Positions 34,819 through 43,616 of a stretch of DNA of 64,000 bases are shown piece after piece. This DNA is from a bacterium. GTDB taxonomy: Bacteria; Joyebacterota; Joyebacteria; Joyebacterales; Joyebacteraceae. The stretch is from contig JALGZK010000010.1 of assembly GCA_025774935.1 (NCBI GenBank), positions 1-64,000 on the forward strand, given 5' to 3'. The stretch's first letter is position 1. Each line of letters opens with the position of its first letter. Both the position numbers and the translations under genes were made by a program. The notes below the pieces were generated by a model. It saw only the letters and a program-made list of their open reading frames with translations, was not told where the DNA came from and did no database searches.

Positions 34819-35972
34819 CGGTTCACGTTCCTCACTTTCGGCACGAAGTCCGCGGGGCGCGACGTCTTGCCGACGCCGAACGCGTGTTCGATGCCGTCGA
34901 CGATCCTGACGGCAGCCCGCCCGTCGCCGTAGGGGTTCACGGCGTTCGCCATCTCCGAATAGAGCCCGTCGTCGGTCAGGAGCGCGGAGATCCCCTCGGC
35001 GACAGACCTCTCGTCCGTCCCGACGATCCGCACGGTTCCGGCCTCGACCGCCTCCGGCCGCTCCGTCTCGTTCCTGAGCACGAGCACCGGCTTCCCGAGG
35101 GCCGGGGCCTCCTCCTGGAGGCCGCCCGAATCGGTCACGACGATCGCGGCCTTCTTCATGAGGTCGACGAACGGCGCGTAGGGCATCGGATCGACGAGGT
35201 GGATCCGCGCGTGGCCCGAGAGGACCGCGCGCGCCGTCTCCTGAACGCGGGGGTTCAGGTGGACGGGATAGACGACCTCGATGTCACTCAGGTCGTCGGC
35301 CACGGTCCGGAGAGCGCGACAGATGTTCTCGAGCGGCTCCCCGAAGTTCTCCCGCCGGTGCGCCGTCACGAGGACGAAGCGTCCGCCCACCGGGACGCCG
35401 TGGGGCGGCGCCTTCGGGTCGCCGGCGACCTCGAGGAGGGCGTCTATGACCGTGTTGCCCGTGACGTAGATCGAGTCCGCGGATACGCCTTCGTCCAGGA
35501 GGTTCCGCCTGGCCTGCGCGGTCGGGGCGAAGTGGTAGACCGACAGCGAGTCTGCGACCCTGCGGTTCATCTCCTCAGGAAACGGCGTGTAGAAGGAGTG
35601 CGTACGGAGTCCGGCCTCCACGTGTCCGACCGGGATCCGTCTGTAGAAGGCGGAGAGGGACGCCGCCATCGTGGTGGTCGTGTCCCCGTGCACCAGCACG
35701 AGGTCGGGGCTCTCGGAGGCGATGACCTCGTCCATGCCCTCGAGCACCGCTGAAGCCACGCGCCACGGGGGCTGGTTGTCGGTCATCACGCGCAGGTCGA
35801 CGTCGGGAGCGATCGCGAAGAGATCGAGCACCTGGTCGAGCATCTCGCGGTGCTGGCCCGTCACGCAGATGCGCGACTCGACGCGCCCCTCGCGGGAGGC
35901 CAGCTCCTCGATGACGGGTGCCATCTTGATGGCTTCGGGACGGGTCCCGAAAACCGAGAGCACTCGGACCAT
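34809..35972 (-). CDS. wecB: UDP-N-acetylglucosamine 2-epimerase (non-hydrolysing)
   Basis: 387 residues, normal for WecB/MnaA, which interconverts UDP-GlcNAc and UDP-ManNAc. Seen motifs: SVFGTRPEAIKMAPVI, VTGQHREMLDQVL, HGDTTTTMAASL, VGHVEAGLRT, NRRVADSLS, VTAHRRENFG and the late TDSGGLQEEAPALGKPVLVLR. The start MVRVLS is at 35972, 5 nt after wzc. It supplies ManNAc-type residues to the exopolymer. No UDP-ManNAc dehydrogenase (WecC) lies nearby. Confidence 0.95.
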   Translation of the reverse strand: MVRVLSVFGTRPEAIKMAPVIEELASREGRVESRICVTGQHREMLDQVLDLFAIAPDVDLRVMTDNQPPWRVASAVLEGMDEVIASESPDLVLVHGDTTTTMAASLSAFYRRIPVGHVEAGLRTHSFYTPFPEEMNRRVADSLSVYHFAPTAQARRNLLDEGVSADSIYVTGNTVIDALLEVAGDPKAPPHGVPVGGRFVLVTAHRRENFGEPLENICRALRTVADDLSDIEVVYPVHLNPRVQETARAVLSGHARIHLVDPMPYAPFVDLMKKAAIVVTDSGGLQEEAPALGKPVLVLRNETERPEAVEAGTVRIVGTDERSVAEGISALLTDDGLYSEMANAVNPYGDGRAAVRIVDGIEHAFGVGKTSRPADFVPKVRNVNRCS

Positions 35973-35977
35973 GCGTG

Positions 35978-38230
35978 CTACTCCTCTTCCTCCTCGAGCT
36001 CGCTGCTGTCGGACGTGTAGCCGTAGTAGCGGTAGTCGTAGTAGTACGGCAGCACGCGCTCGAGGTTGTTGACGACCACACCGAGCACGTTCTCCTTCTC
36101 GTCCCGCTGCAACTGAACGCCGCGTGTGACGACCTCTCTTGGAGTCACGCCGGCTCTGAGAACGATCACGACGCCGTCCACCTCGCCGCCCAGGATCATC
36201 GCGTCGGGCACGGGCAGGTTGGGCGCAGTGTCGAGGATCACGGTGTCGAAGCTCGCGAGGAGCTCCGCCATGACGCGCGACCCGGGCATCGACTCGAGCA
36301 ACCACGTCGGCTGATCTCGCCGGGTCCCGCACGGCAGGACGAAGAGGTTCGGCAGCTTCGTCGGCTTGATGTCCGTGCCGAGGAGGTTTCCCCTCTCGAG
36401 AGCGTCGGAGAGCCCGGGCTTGGACGCCACGGCCATGAGGCGGTGCGCGCGGGGCTTCCTGAGGTCGCAGTCGACGAGGACGGTCCTGTGCCCGTAGTGC
36501 TTCGCGAGCGTGATGGCGAGCGAGGCCGCCGCGGTCGACTTCCCCTCCCCCCTGTTCGCGCTCGTGACCAGGATCGACTTGGGGATGTCGCGCCCCACGC
36601 CGCGCGCGATCCTCCTCGCCATCCTCCTGAACTCGAAGCTGACCGCGGTCTCCCGCACCATGTGCCGGAGGAGCTCCGAGTCCCCGTTGGATGGCCCCGC
36701 ACCCTTCTTCCTTACCTTCTTCGCGGCCTTCTTCTCCCTCGCCGAGATGCCTCGCAGAACGTCGCTGCTCGGGATGGTCGCCAGCACGGGAACGCCTACC
36801 GCGGCCTCGATCTCGTCGATGTTCTTGAAGGACGTGTCTCCCTGCTCCGAGACGAGGATGGCGGCGAGTCCGACGACGGCGCCTCCGAAGACCGACATCA
36901 CGAGGATCATCAGCTTGTCGGGAGCGACGGGCGAGGTCGGGCGGACCGGGGGCTCGATGATCTCGAACCGCCCGCCGGCTCGCGCGGCCTCGAGAGCCTC
37001 CGTGATCTGGCCGGCTGCGGTCTGCTGTAGAAACGCCTCGTAAAGGGCCCGCGTCGACTCGACCTCCTGCTCGAGCCTCGTGATCTCGAGCTGGCTTCCC
37101 GCGGCCGACGCGCGGCCGCGCGTGTAGTCCCGCATGAACCTGCCGAGCACCGACGCCCGCTCCGAGATCATCTGCTCCTCCACCTGAGCGATTCGGTACT
37201 GAGCGAACGCCTCCAGGATGTCCGGCGCGGCTCCCGGCACGGCCGCCGCGGCCAGTCTCCTCGCCTCCTGGCGGTACTGGTCCTTCTTCTCGGCCTCGCT
37301 GACGTAGAGCGTCGTGATCTCGGGACCCTCCTGCGCCGAGAGTACGAGCACGGAGGCGACCTCCCGCTCGAGCTCGACGAGCTGCTCGGAGTACGACGTG
37401 AGGAGGTCGGACTCGAGCACCGAGAGCCTGTTGTACGAGTTCCCGGCGAGGCCCATCAGGTCATTTCGCTTCTCGTTGACCCGCTCGCCGGCGCGGTCGC
37501 GCTCGACGGTCGCCTGACTTATGAGGATGTCGACGCGCCCGACGTTCGTCGAGTTGACGGGGTTGGCCATCGAGTAGCCGACCGCCTGGCTCTCGCGGTA
37601 GTCCTTCAGGCGCAGTTCGGCGTCGTCGAGCTTCTGCCGGTAGATGACGAGCTGCTCGATGCTGAAGTCGTAGACCGCCCTGATCTCCTCGAGCTGCTCG
37701 CGGTTCGACGCACTCACGAAGGCGTTGGTGATGTGCTGCGCGAGGAGGGTCGCCCGGTCGGGATCGGTGTCCCGTATCACGACCTGGAACCCGTCGGTCG
37801 ACGAACGGTGGACGCTGATCCGTCGACGGAGCCCCTCCACGGCCGCCCCCTCCGCCAGATCCTGGACCGGGATCGCCGGATCCTCCGCGTACGTCTCCTC
37901 AGCCCACGCCTTGATCCCCGGATCCTCCGCGAGGTCGAGCGAGCGGACGAGTTCGACGAGGAACGCCCTGCTCTTCAGCTTCTCCTGAACTCGCGAGAGT
38001 TGCTCCTCCGCCGGCGACCGTCCGATGATCTGCGCGAGCCCCTCCGAGAACCTCTCCTGCACCTTGACGACTATCGTGCTCCTGGCCTCGTAGACCGGCG
38101 CGAGCGTCTGCGCGACCCCGAAGCCTGCGCCCCCGGCCACGACGATCGGGACGATGAGTAGCCACTTCCGCCTCCACACGGCCCTCAGGAGCGCCATAAC
38201 GTCGATAGTCTGTACCGGCTGGTCAGGCAT
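35978..38230 (-). CDS. wzc: Wzc-type polysaccharide co-polymerase and tyrosine autokinase
   Basis: 750 residues. An N-terminal Wzz domain (membrane helix about 22-42, KWLLIVPIVVAGGAGFGVA) is followed by a coiled-coil periplasmic part to about 430 and a second helix near 440-460 (KLMILVMSVFGGAVVGLAAI). The BY-kinase domain has Walker A SANRGEGKST, Walker A' TVLVDCDLRKPRAHR and Walker B VILDTAPNL. The C-terminus is a tyrosine cluster (YYYDYRYYGYTS) capped by a run of glutamates. Autophosphorylation of this tail controls polymer length and export. It lies between wza and wecB. Confidence 0.93.
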   Translation of the reverse strand: MPDQPVQTIDVMALLRAVWRRKWLLIVPIVVAGGAGFGVAQTLAPVYEARSTIVVKVQERFSEGLAQIIGRSPAEEQLSRVQEKLKSRAFLVELVRSLDLAEDPGIKAWAEETYAEDPAIPVQDLAEGAAVEGLRRRISVHRSSTDGFQVVIRDTDPDRATLLAQHITNAFVSASNREQLEEIRAVYDFSIEQLVIYRQKLDDAELRLKDYRESQAVGYSMANPVNSTNVGRVDILISQATVERDRAGERVNEKRNDLMGLAGNSYNRLSVLESDLLTSYSEQLVELEREVASVLVLSAQEGPEITTLYVSEAEKKDQYRQEARRLAAAAVPGAAPDILEAFAQYRIAQVEEQMISERASVLGRFMRDYTRGRASAAGSQLEITRLEQEVESTRALYEAFLQQTAAGQITEALEAARAGGRFEIIEPPVRPTSPVAPDKLMILVMSVFGGAVVGLAAILVSEQGDTSFKNIDEIEAAVGVPVLATIPSSDVLRGISAREKKAAKKVRKKGAGPSNGDSELLRHMVRETAVSFEFRRMARRIARGVGRDIPKSILVTSANRGEGKSTAAASLAITLAKHYGHRTVLVDCDLRKPRAHRLMAVASKPGLSDALERGNLLGTDIKPTKLPNLFVLPCGTRRDQPTWLLESMPGSRVMAELLASFDTVILDTAPNLPVPDAMILGGEVDGVVIVLRAGVTPREVVTRGVQLQRDEKENVLGVVVNNLERVLPYYYDYRYYGYTSDSSELEEEEE

Positions 38231-38296
38231 GTACCCCCCGTGAGTTCGGATGTGCTCGTGGCATCGATGCCGTCCCGCTCGCTGCTCGAGAGCCGC

Positions 38297-39334
38297 CTAC
38301 GGTGTCGTTGTGGTTGTCTGCTGCTGCTGCGCCGTCGCGATCGCCGCGTTCCTGAACCTGCGGTCGTCGATCTCCCGCTCGATGCTGAGGTAGAGGAGGT
38401 AGGCGGTGAGCACCTGGGTCGTCGCGGTGAGAAGCGCGCCCGCGGCGTTCCAGAACTGGCCGCCGAACGTGTCCTGCGTCGATCCGATGACCACCCTGTC
38501 TCCCGCCCTCAGGAAGAACGGCTTCGGCGTGCCGCGTGTGAGCACGCTCTTGAGGTCCACCTTCGCGACGGCGTGCCCCTCGCCCGCGTCCATCACCACC
38601 GAGACCTCGTCCAGTCGCGCGTCGACCGTCGTGCCTCCCGCGATCGCGATGAGCTGGAAGAGGTCGATCCTGTCCGACGTCGCGTACGCCCCGGGCGTGT
38701 TCACCTCGCCGAAGATGTAGACCATGCCCGGGCCCGCGAGGCCTCCCCCGCCAATGATCGACGGGATCTCGATCGTGTCGCCGGGCATGAGCGCGGGGAG
38801 CGGCTGCGCCGTCTCGCCTCTCATGTACGCGCCGAGATCGACGTTGATGAGCTCGGGTCCGCCGATCGAGGGTCTCAGGATCGAGACGTTGGAGAGGTCG
38901 GCGCTCGGGAGCGCCCCTCCGGCGGAACTGAGGAGCTGCAGGATGTCGGGGATGGCCTCGAAGCTGTAGCGCCCGGGCGCGGTGACCTGTCCGGTCAGAT
39001 AGACGGCTCTGCTGTTGAACTGCTCGACCGACACCGTTACCTGGGTGGTCTCCCTCGTGTAGTCTCTCAGGCGCTGGACGATCTCCCTCGAAAGCTCGGA
39101 CGGAGTGAGTCCGGCCGCCGTGAGCTCGCCGATCGGGGGGAGCGTGATCGTCCCGTTCGATTTGACGGTGACGTCCTGGTTCAGGTCGGAGTGACGCCAG
39201 ACCGCGACCCTGAGCACATCGCCCGGGCCGATGACGTACTCGATTCCCTGCTGCTGCGCCGGCGCCTCGACCGCAACGAGCGGCAGGATCATGGTAACGA
39301 GCAGGATCGATGACACGAGCTTTCTGCTGGACAT
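38297..39334 (-). CDS. Wza-like polysaccharide export protein
   Basis: 345 residues from ATG 39334, where a signal peptide begins (SSRKLVSSILLVTMILPLVA). A Poly_export domain (YVIGPGDVLRVAVWRHSDLNQDV, TLPPIGELTAAGLTPSEL) is followed by two SLBB modules (VYLTGQVTAPGRYSF and VYIFGEVNTPGAYAT). There is no lipobox cysteine, and the C-terminus has a short hydrophobic segment (ALLTATTQVLTAYLLYLS) that could form the outer-membrane part. It is the first gene of the EPS locus. Its exact subtype (Wza or a soluble variant) is not certain. Confidence 0.9.
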   Translation of the reverse strand: MSSRKLVSSILLVTMILPLVAVEAPAQQQGIEYVIGPGDVLRVAVWRHSDLNQDVTVKSNGTITLPPIGELTAAGLTPSELSREIVQRLRDYTRETTQVTVSVEQFNSRAVYLTGQVTAPGRYSFEAIPDILQLLSSAGGALPSADLSNVSILRPSIGGPELINVDLGAYMRGETAQPLPALMPGDTIEIPSIIGGGGLAGPGMVYIFGEVNTPGAYATSDRIDLFQLIAIAGGTTVDARLDEVSVVMDAGEGHAVAKVDLKSVLTRGTPKPFFLRAGDRVVIGSTQDTFGGQFWNAAGALLTATTQVLTAYLLYLSIEREIDDRRFRNAAIATAQQQQTTTTTP

Positions 39335-39517
39335 CGTTCGTCCCCCCGAGTCAGAACTGCGTGGAAGTCGCCGGTCGTGCCGGCGGCGTCCCGTCTGTTC
39401 CACGTTCTCGCTGAGTTCCCAGAGTTGTGCGGCACACGACGGGCGGCCCGGGACGCGAGTCCCGCAGTCGCCCGGCGCACACATGGTTACCGGCTACGGA
39501 CACAGCGGTCAACAGGA

Positions 39518-39533
39518 AACAGTCAGAACTGTT
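39518..39533. repeat. AACAGT-4-ACTGTT dyad, possible operator
   Basis: A 6+6 inverted repeat with a 4-nt spacer lies about 185 nt before wza. Its size suits a dimeric regulator, but there is only one such site. Confidence 0.3.
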
Positions 39534-39647
39534 GCCTTTTCCGACACCCCCACTCCAGCCACTCGCACGGGTCATCTCTAATACCTTGCGGTTCAACAAG
39601 TTACGGATATCCACAAGGGGGGCTCCGCGTGCCGGGAGCGAACGCAG

Positions 39648-39694
39648 GGACCCCCCGGAAAGCACACAATGAAGCAGTTCCGGGGGGTCCTTTT
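39648..39694. terminator. Large hairpin downstream of ddl
   Basis: A 13-bp perfect stem GGACCCCCCGGAA/TTCCGGGGGGTCC encloses a 17-nt loop. TTTT follows on the plus strand. On the minus strand it lies 25 nt after ddl and would separate the housekeeping transcript from the EPS locus, though the T-tract is on the wrong side for that direction. Confidence 0.55.
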
Positions 39695-39718
39695 GCATCA
39701 CCTGTGCCAGAGAGAACC

Positions 39719-40771
39719 CTATTTGAGGGCCATTCTGACGATTCTGTCCACCAACTCGCCAAATCCGATCCCCGCCGCGGCGGCCGCCATCGGGACAAGA
39801 CTCACGTCCGTCATGCCGGGGACCGTGTTGATCTCGAGGCAGAAGACGCCGTTGTTGGGAGCGACGCGGTAGTCGGCGCGCGCGTACCCGCGGCAGCCGA
39901 GCGCGCGGAACGCGTGGAGCGCCGTCGCCTCGAGGACGTCAGCGAGCCGCTTCGGAACGTCCGCCGGGCACGTGTACTCGCTCATGCCCTTCGTGTACTT
40001 GCTCTCGTAGTCGTAGAGCCCGCCCTTCGGCGCGATCTCCACCACGGGGAGCGCTTCCCCGCCGAGGATCGCGACCGTCATCTCGCGCCCCGGGATGTAT
40101 GTCTCGAGCAGCACGTGGCGCGAGTACTCGGCCGCCGACCTGATCGCCCCGACGAGCTCCTCCTCGCCCTCGACGACGGTGAGTCCGACCGTCGATCCCT
40201 GGTCGTTCGGCTTGACGACGAGCGGGTAGCCGCCGACACGCTCCGCCGCCTCGAGAGAGTCCGAGACGGAGAGGTCGTCGGGCAGCCACGGCGAGCCGCC
40301 CCGCTCGTCCGCCGCGAAGCTGCCCTCGAGCGAGACCACGGCCCACGCCGGTGTCGGCACCCGCGATTCCCTGAAGATGATCTTGGACGCCCGCTTGTCC
40401 ATCGCGAGCGCGCACGCGAGTACGCCCGAACCCGTGTACCGTTTCCCGGCGAGCTCGAGAAGCCCCTGGACCGTGCCGTCCTCGCCCGACCCGCCGTGGA
40501 GCGCGACGAAGACGACGTCGGCGCCCTGCACGGCTTCGCCCGTGACCGCGCGGAGCGCCGCCCCGGCCTCCTTGAGGATCGGCGGCGGCGCGGCGCCGAT
40601 CTCGGCGGCGGCCGCGGCCTCCCTCGCCCCCACTGCGGAGTCGCCGACGGCCGGATCGATCAGGAGCACGTCGTGTCCCGCGTCCGCGAGCGCCAGCCCG
40701 ACGGCCCGGCCCGTGACGAGGGAGATCTCGCGCTCCGCGGACGTTCCACCGTAGAGAACTGCGATCCTCAC
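39719..40771 (-). CDS. ddl: D-alanine-D-alanine ligase
   Basis: 350 residues of ATP-grasp fold: MRIAVLYGGTSAEREISL, VALHGGSGEDGTVQGLLE, the Lys-containing YPLVVKPNDQGSTVGL, GREMTVAILG and FCLEINTVPGMT. It joins D-Ala to D-Ala in the cytosol for peptidoglycan. The start is GTG 40771, overlapping the gltX stop in GTGA. Adjacency to gltX rather than to the mur cluster is less usual. The ligase core is complete. A large hairpin follows. Confidence 0.95.
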   Translation of the reverse strand: MRIAVLYGGTSAEREISLVTGRAVGLALADAGHDVLLIDPAVGDSAVGAREAAAAAEIGAAPPPILKEAGAALRAVTGEAVQGADVVFVALHGGSGEDGTVQGLLELAGKRYTGSGVLACALAMDKRASKIIFRESRVPTPAWAVVSLEGSFAADERGGSPWLPDDLSVSDSLEAAERVGGYPLVVKPNDQGSTVGLTVVEGEEELVGAIRSAAEYSRHVLLETYIPGREMTVAILGGEALPVVEIAPKGGLYDYESKYTKGMSEYTCPADVPKRLADVLEATALHAFRALGCRGYARADYRVAPNNGVFCLEINTVPGMTDVSLVPMAAAAAGIGFGELVDRIVRMALK

Positions 40772-42219
40772 CGCCGGGCCTCCTTCCCCGCCGCGCTCGA
40801 GAGGCGGGCGAGCGCAAGCTCCCGCCCGAGTGTCGCCGCGACGTCGCCGAGCGCCGGGCCGTGCGTCCGTCCCGTCAGAGCGGCGCGCGCCGGCATGAAG
40901 AGGTCCTTCCCCTTGACGCCGAGTTCCTTCCCGACGCCCTTCAGAATCGACTTGAAGGTCTCGGGAGCGAGCGCGGCCGTCTCGCGCTCCACCGCGGAGT
41001 GGAGCGCCTGGACCACGCGGGCCCCGACCTCACCTTCGACCCAGTCCCGCGCCTCGGTCTCGAACTCCAGTCCGTCTTCGAAGAAGATCGCGATCTCGTC
41101 GGGAATGTCGCTCAGGCGCTCGATGCCGTCTCGCACCAGGTCGACCATCTGCGCGAACCGCGCCGCATCGGCCTCGACGAACCCCGCTCCCTCCGCGAAC
41201 GGACGCGCGAGATCGGCGACGCGCTCGAGAGGCTCCTCCCGGATGTGGTGGGCGTTGACCCACGAGAGCTTGTCCTCGTCGAACGCGGCCGGCGACGGGG
41301 AGACCCGGTCGAGCTCGAACGCCCCGACGAGTTGCTCGCGCGTCAGGATCTCCGCGGCCTCGGGGTGGGACCAGCCGAGGAGCGCCAGGTAGTTCACGAT
41401 GCCCCCGGGAAGGAAGCCCTGCTCCCTGAACTCCGCGACCGACGTCGCGCCGCGCCGCTTCGAGAGCTTGCTCCTGTCCTTGTCGACGATGAGCGAGACG
41501 TGCACGAAGGTCGGCGGCTCGAACCCGAGCGCCCGGTAGACGAGGATCTGGCGCATGGTGTTCGAGAGGTGCTCCTCCGCGCGGATGACGTGCGAGATGT
41601 CCATGAGAGCGTCGTCCACGACGACCGCGAAGTTGTAGGTCGGCCTTCCGTCGCTCCTCATGATGACGAAGTCCCCGAGCATGTCCTTCCCGAACTCCAC
41701 GGCTCCCCTAACGAGGTCCTCGAACGCGATGTCTTCCGTCGGTCCGTAGAGTCGGACGACCGGAGGCCTGCCTTCACTTCGCAGCCTCTCCTCGTCTTCC
41801 GGGGAGATGCCCCGGCAGGTGCCGTCATACTGCGGTACGAGCCCCCTCGCGAGCGCGTCCTTTCGCTTCGCCTCGAGCTCCCCGTCCGTGCAGTAGCAGC
41901 GGAACGCCTTCCCCTCCTCGAGGAGCCTCTCGGCCTGCTCCCGGTAGATCTCGCGCCTCTCCGATTGGCGGTAGGGTCCCCTGTCGCCACCCGCCCCGGG
42001 ACCCTCGTCCCAGGAGAGCCCCAGCCACTCGAGGTCTTGGAGCACGGCCTTCTCGGATTCGGCGGTCGACCTCGCCGTGTCCGTGTCCTCGATCCGGAGG
42101 ATGAACGTGCCGCCCGTGTGCCTGGCGAACAGCCAGTTGAAGAGCGCCGTCCTGGCGCCGCCTATGTGAAGGTGTCCCGTCGGGCTGGGCGCGAACCTCA
42201 CTCGTGTGGAACCGGTCAT
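40768..42219 (-). CDS. gltX: Glutamyl-tRNA synthetase
   Basis: 483 residues, class I synthetase. FAPSPTGHLHIGGART is the HIGH signature and DRSKLSKRRG the KMSKS-type loop. The zinc-like cysteine segment (FRCYCTDGEL) is in the insertion domain, and a C-terminal anticodon-binding helical domain is present. It charges tRNA-Glu; whether it is discriminating or also charges tRNA-Gln cannot be told, as gatCAB is not in view. The ATG at 42219 is preceded by GGAGAGATC. It overlaps ddl by 4 bp. Confidence 0.95.
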   Translation of the reverse strand: MTGSTRVRFAPSPTGHLHIGGARTALFNWLFARHTGGTFILRIEDTDTARSTAESEKAVLQDLEWLGLSWDEGPGAGGDRGPYRQSERREIYREQAERLLEEGKAFRCYCTDGELEAKRKDALARGLVPQYDGTCRGISPEDEERLRSEGRPPVVRLYGPTEDIAFEDLVRGAVEFGKDMLGDFVIMRSDGRPTYNFAVVVDDALMDISHVIRAEEHLSNTMRQILVYRALGFEPPTFVHVSLIVDKDRSKLSKRRGATSVAEFREQGFLPGGIVNYLALLGWSHPEAAEILTREQLVGAFELDRVSPSPAAFDEDKLSWVNAHHIREEPLERVADLARPFAEGAGFVEADAARFAQMVDLVRDGIERLSDIPDEIAIFFEDGLEFETEARDWVEGEVGARVVQALHSAVERETAALAPETFKSILKGVGKELGVKGKDLFMPARAALTGRTHGPALGDVAATLGRELALARLSSAAGKEARR

Positions 42220-42321
42220 GATCTCTCCGTTCGGGCTTCCAGTGATCCCGTCGTGGCCGGGCCGGCGTTGCGCCGGTGCTCCCGCCCCTCCAGCCGGCCG
42301 TGCGCCGACCCTACACCACGC

Positions 42322-43068
42322 TCATCTCCGGCGCGACAGGCGCATCACCTTCTGGCGCGCGGGGACCCGCGGCGGCCGCCCGATGGCCATGAGGAAGATG
42401 AGCACCACGCCGGCCGCGAAGCCGCCGATGTGCGCCATGTAGGCGACGCCCGTCGACGCGCCGAGCCCGACGGTCACCTGCGAGATGAGCTGGAGCACGA
42501 TCCAGAACCCGAGGACGACGAACGCCGGCATGACCACGATCGCCCGCACGACGAGCACTCGCACCGGGTTCCGGGGGTACTTGACGAGATACGCTCCTAG
42601 GACGCCGGCGATTGCGCCCGAGGCGCCGAGTGAAGGGATGACCGAGTTCGAGGCAAACGCGACGTGCGCCAGACTCGCCCCGATCCCGCAGAGGAGGTAG
42701 AAGAGGATGAAGCGCCCGTGTCCGAGGATGTCCTCGATCTGGTCGCCGAAGATGGCGAGGTAGAGCATGTTCCCGATGATGTGCATCCAGGACCCGTGCA
42801 TGAACATCGCGGTCAGGAGCGTGATGTGGATGGGAACCGGGCCCGGAGCCTGCGGGATCTCGAGCGTCTGCCCCGCGAACTCGACCATCTGCGCGTGGAC
42901 GAGGTCGACGTTCCTGGTGATCTCGAACGGGATCGCGGCCCAGCCGTAGGTGAACGACTCGCCGATCCCGAGCTGCGCGAGCCAGAAGAGTACGTTGACC
43001 CCGATTAGCGTCCAGACCACGTACGGGGTCGTCTCCCTCTGTGAGTTGTCGTCGCCGAGCGGGAACAT
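42322..43068 (-). CDS. Rhomboid family intramembrane serine protease
   Basis: 248 residues, six or seven membrane segments. The catalytic Ser is in LGASGAIAGVLGAY (GASG), the catalytic His in AHIGGFAAG, and the conserved loop MHGSWMHIIGNMLYLAIFGD is present. It cleaves membrane proteins within the bilayer. The basic C-terminal tail (ARQKVMRLSRRR) faces the cytosol. It stands alone between a STAS-like gene and gltX, with about 100 nt on either side. Substrates are unknown. Confidence 0.9.
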   Translation of the reverse strand: MFPLGDDNSQRETTPYVVWTLIGVNVLFWLAQLGIGESFTYGWAAIPFEITRNVDLVHAQMVEFAGQTLEIPQAPGPVPIHITLLTAMFMHGSWMHIIGNMLYLAIFGDQIEDILGHGRFILFYLLCGIGASLAHVAFASNSVIPSLGASGAIAGVLGAYLVKYPRNPVRVLVVRAIVVMPAFVVLGFWIVLQLISQVTVGLGASTGVAYMAHIGGFAAGVVLIFLMAIGRPPRVPARQKVMRLSRRR

Positions 43069-43163
43069 CGTTCACTCCGGTGTGCCGGCGGGCGTCGCCG
43101 GCCTGAGCTGGATCGGGGCCCCCGCCACCCACGTCGGTGAGGGCGCGTCGACCCCTCCGCCGC

Positions 43164-43565
43164 CTAGTCACCCGTTCCCGACGCGGCCTTCTGCTCCACT
43201 CCGAGCCAGTCCTCGGCCTCCCTCATCTCCCTGAAGACGCTCAGCTCGATCGACACGTCCCCGAGGTGCGCCTGGAGCATCCGGATGAGCCCGAAGCTCG
43301 CATCCGTCGGAGCCACAACTGCCACCTTGAGTGGCCCGATCTCCTCGACGTGGCTCTTGACGTACGCCGCCACCCTGGCGACGTCGGCCTTGTGCGCGGT
43401 CGTGGTGACGCCACGCATGTCCGTGAGCATGTGCATCCCTGGACGGTAGTCGGGATCGCGGAGCGCCTCGTCAAAGCTCTCGAGGAGCTCGTCGGTCGTC
43501 ACGACGCCGGTCAGGGTGCGGTAGAGGATCCCCGCTTCCTTGTCGATGACATAGATGGTAGGCAT
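43164..43565 (-). CDS. STAS/SpoIIAA-like hypothetical protein
   Basis: 133 residues, soluble. The sequence starts PTIYVIDKEAGILYRTLTGVV and continues TTDELLESFDEALRDPDYRPGMHMLTDMRGV, the alternating beta-alpha pattern of the SpoIIAA-like/STAS superfamily. No conserved phosphoserine site can be asserted. Function unknown; proteins of this type are common as single genes in environmental bacteria. It lies 95 nt upstream of the rhomboid gene's partner gap and 50 nt after the DUF2284 gene. Confidence 0.6.
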   Translation of the reverse strand: MPTIYVIDKEAGILYRTLTGVVTTDELLESFDEALRDPDYRPGMHMLTDMRGVTTTAHKADVARVAAYVKSHVEEIGPLKVAVVAPTDASFGLIRMLQAHLGDVSIELSVFREMREAEDWLGVEQKAASGTGD

Positions 43566-43616
43566 GCACTCACCCCTTCGAGTTGCGGTCGACGCTTGCC
43601 GGACGTCGCCCCGCCG

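Larger units (their letters stand above)
39335..39718. other. Intergenic region upstream of the EPS locus (384 bp)
   Basis: It contains a large hairpin (39648-39694), a 16-nt dyad (39518-39533) and two copies of AGTCAGAACTG (39349-39359, 39521-39531). The reverse strand has TTGACC near 39510 but no convincing -10 at 17 nt, so the promoter of the locus is not identified. No gene is evident. Confidence 0.5.

Noticed and set aside
39349-39531. Direct repeat AGTCAGAACTG as a regulatory repeat
   Set aside because: Only two copies 172 bp apart; one lies in the leader near the wza start and chance cannot be excluded, so it is listed only as part of the intergenic description.
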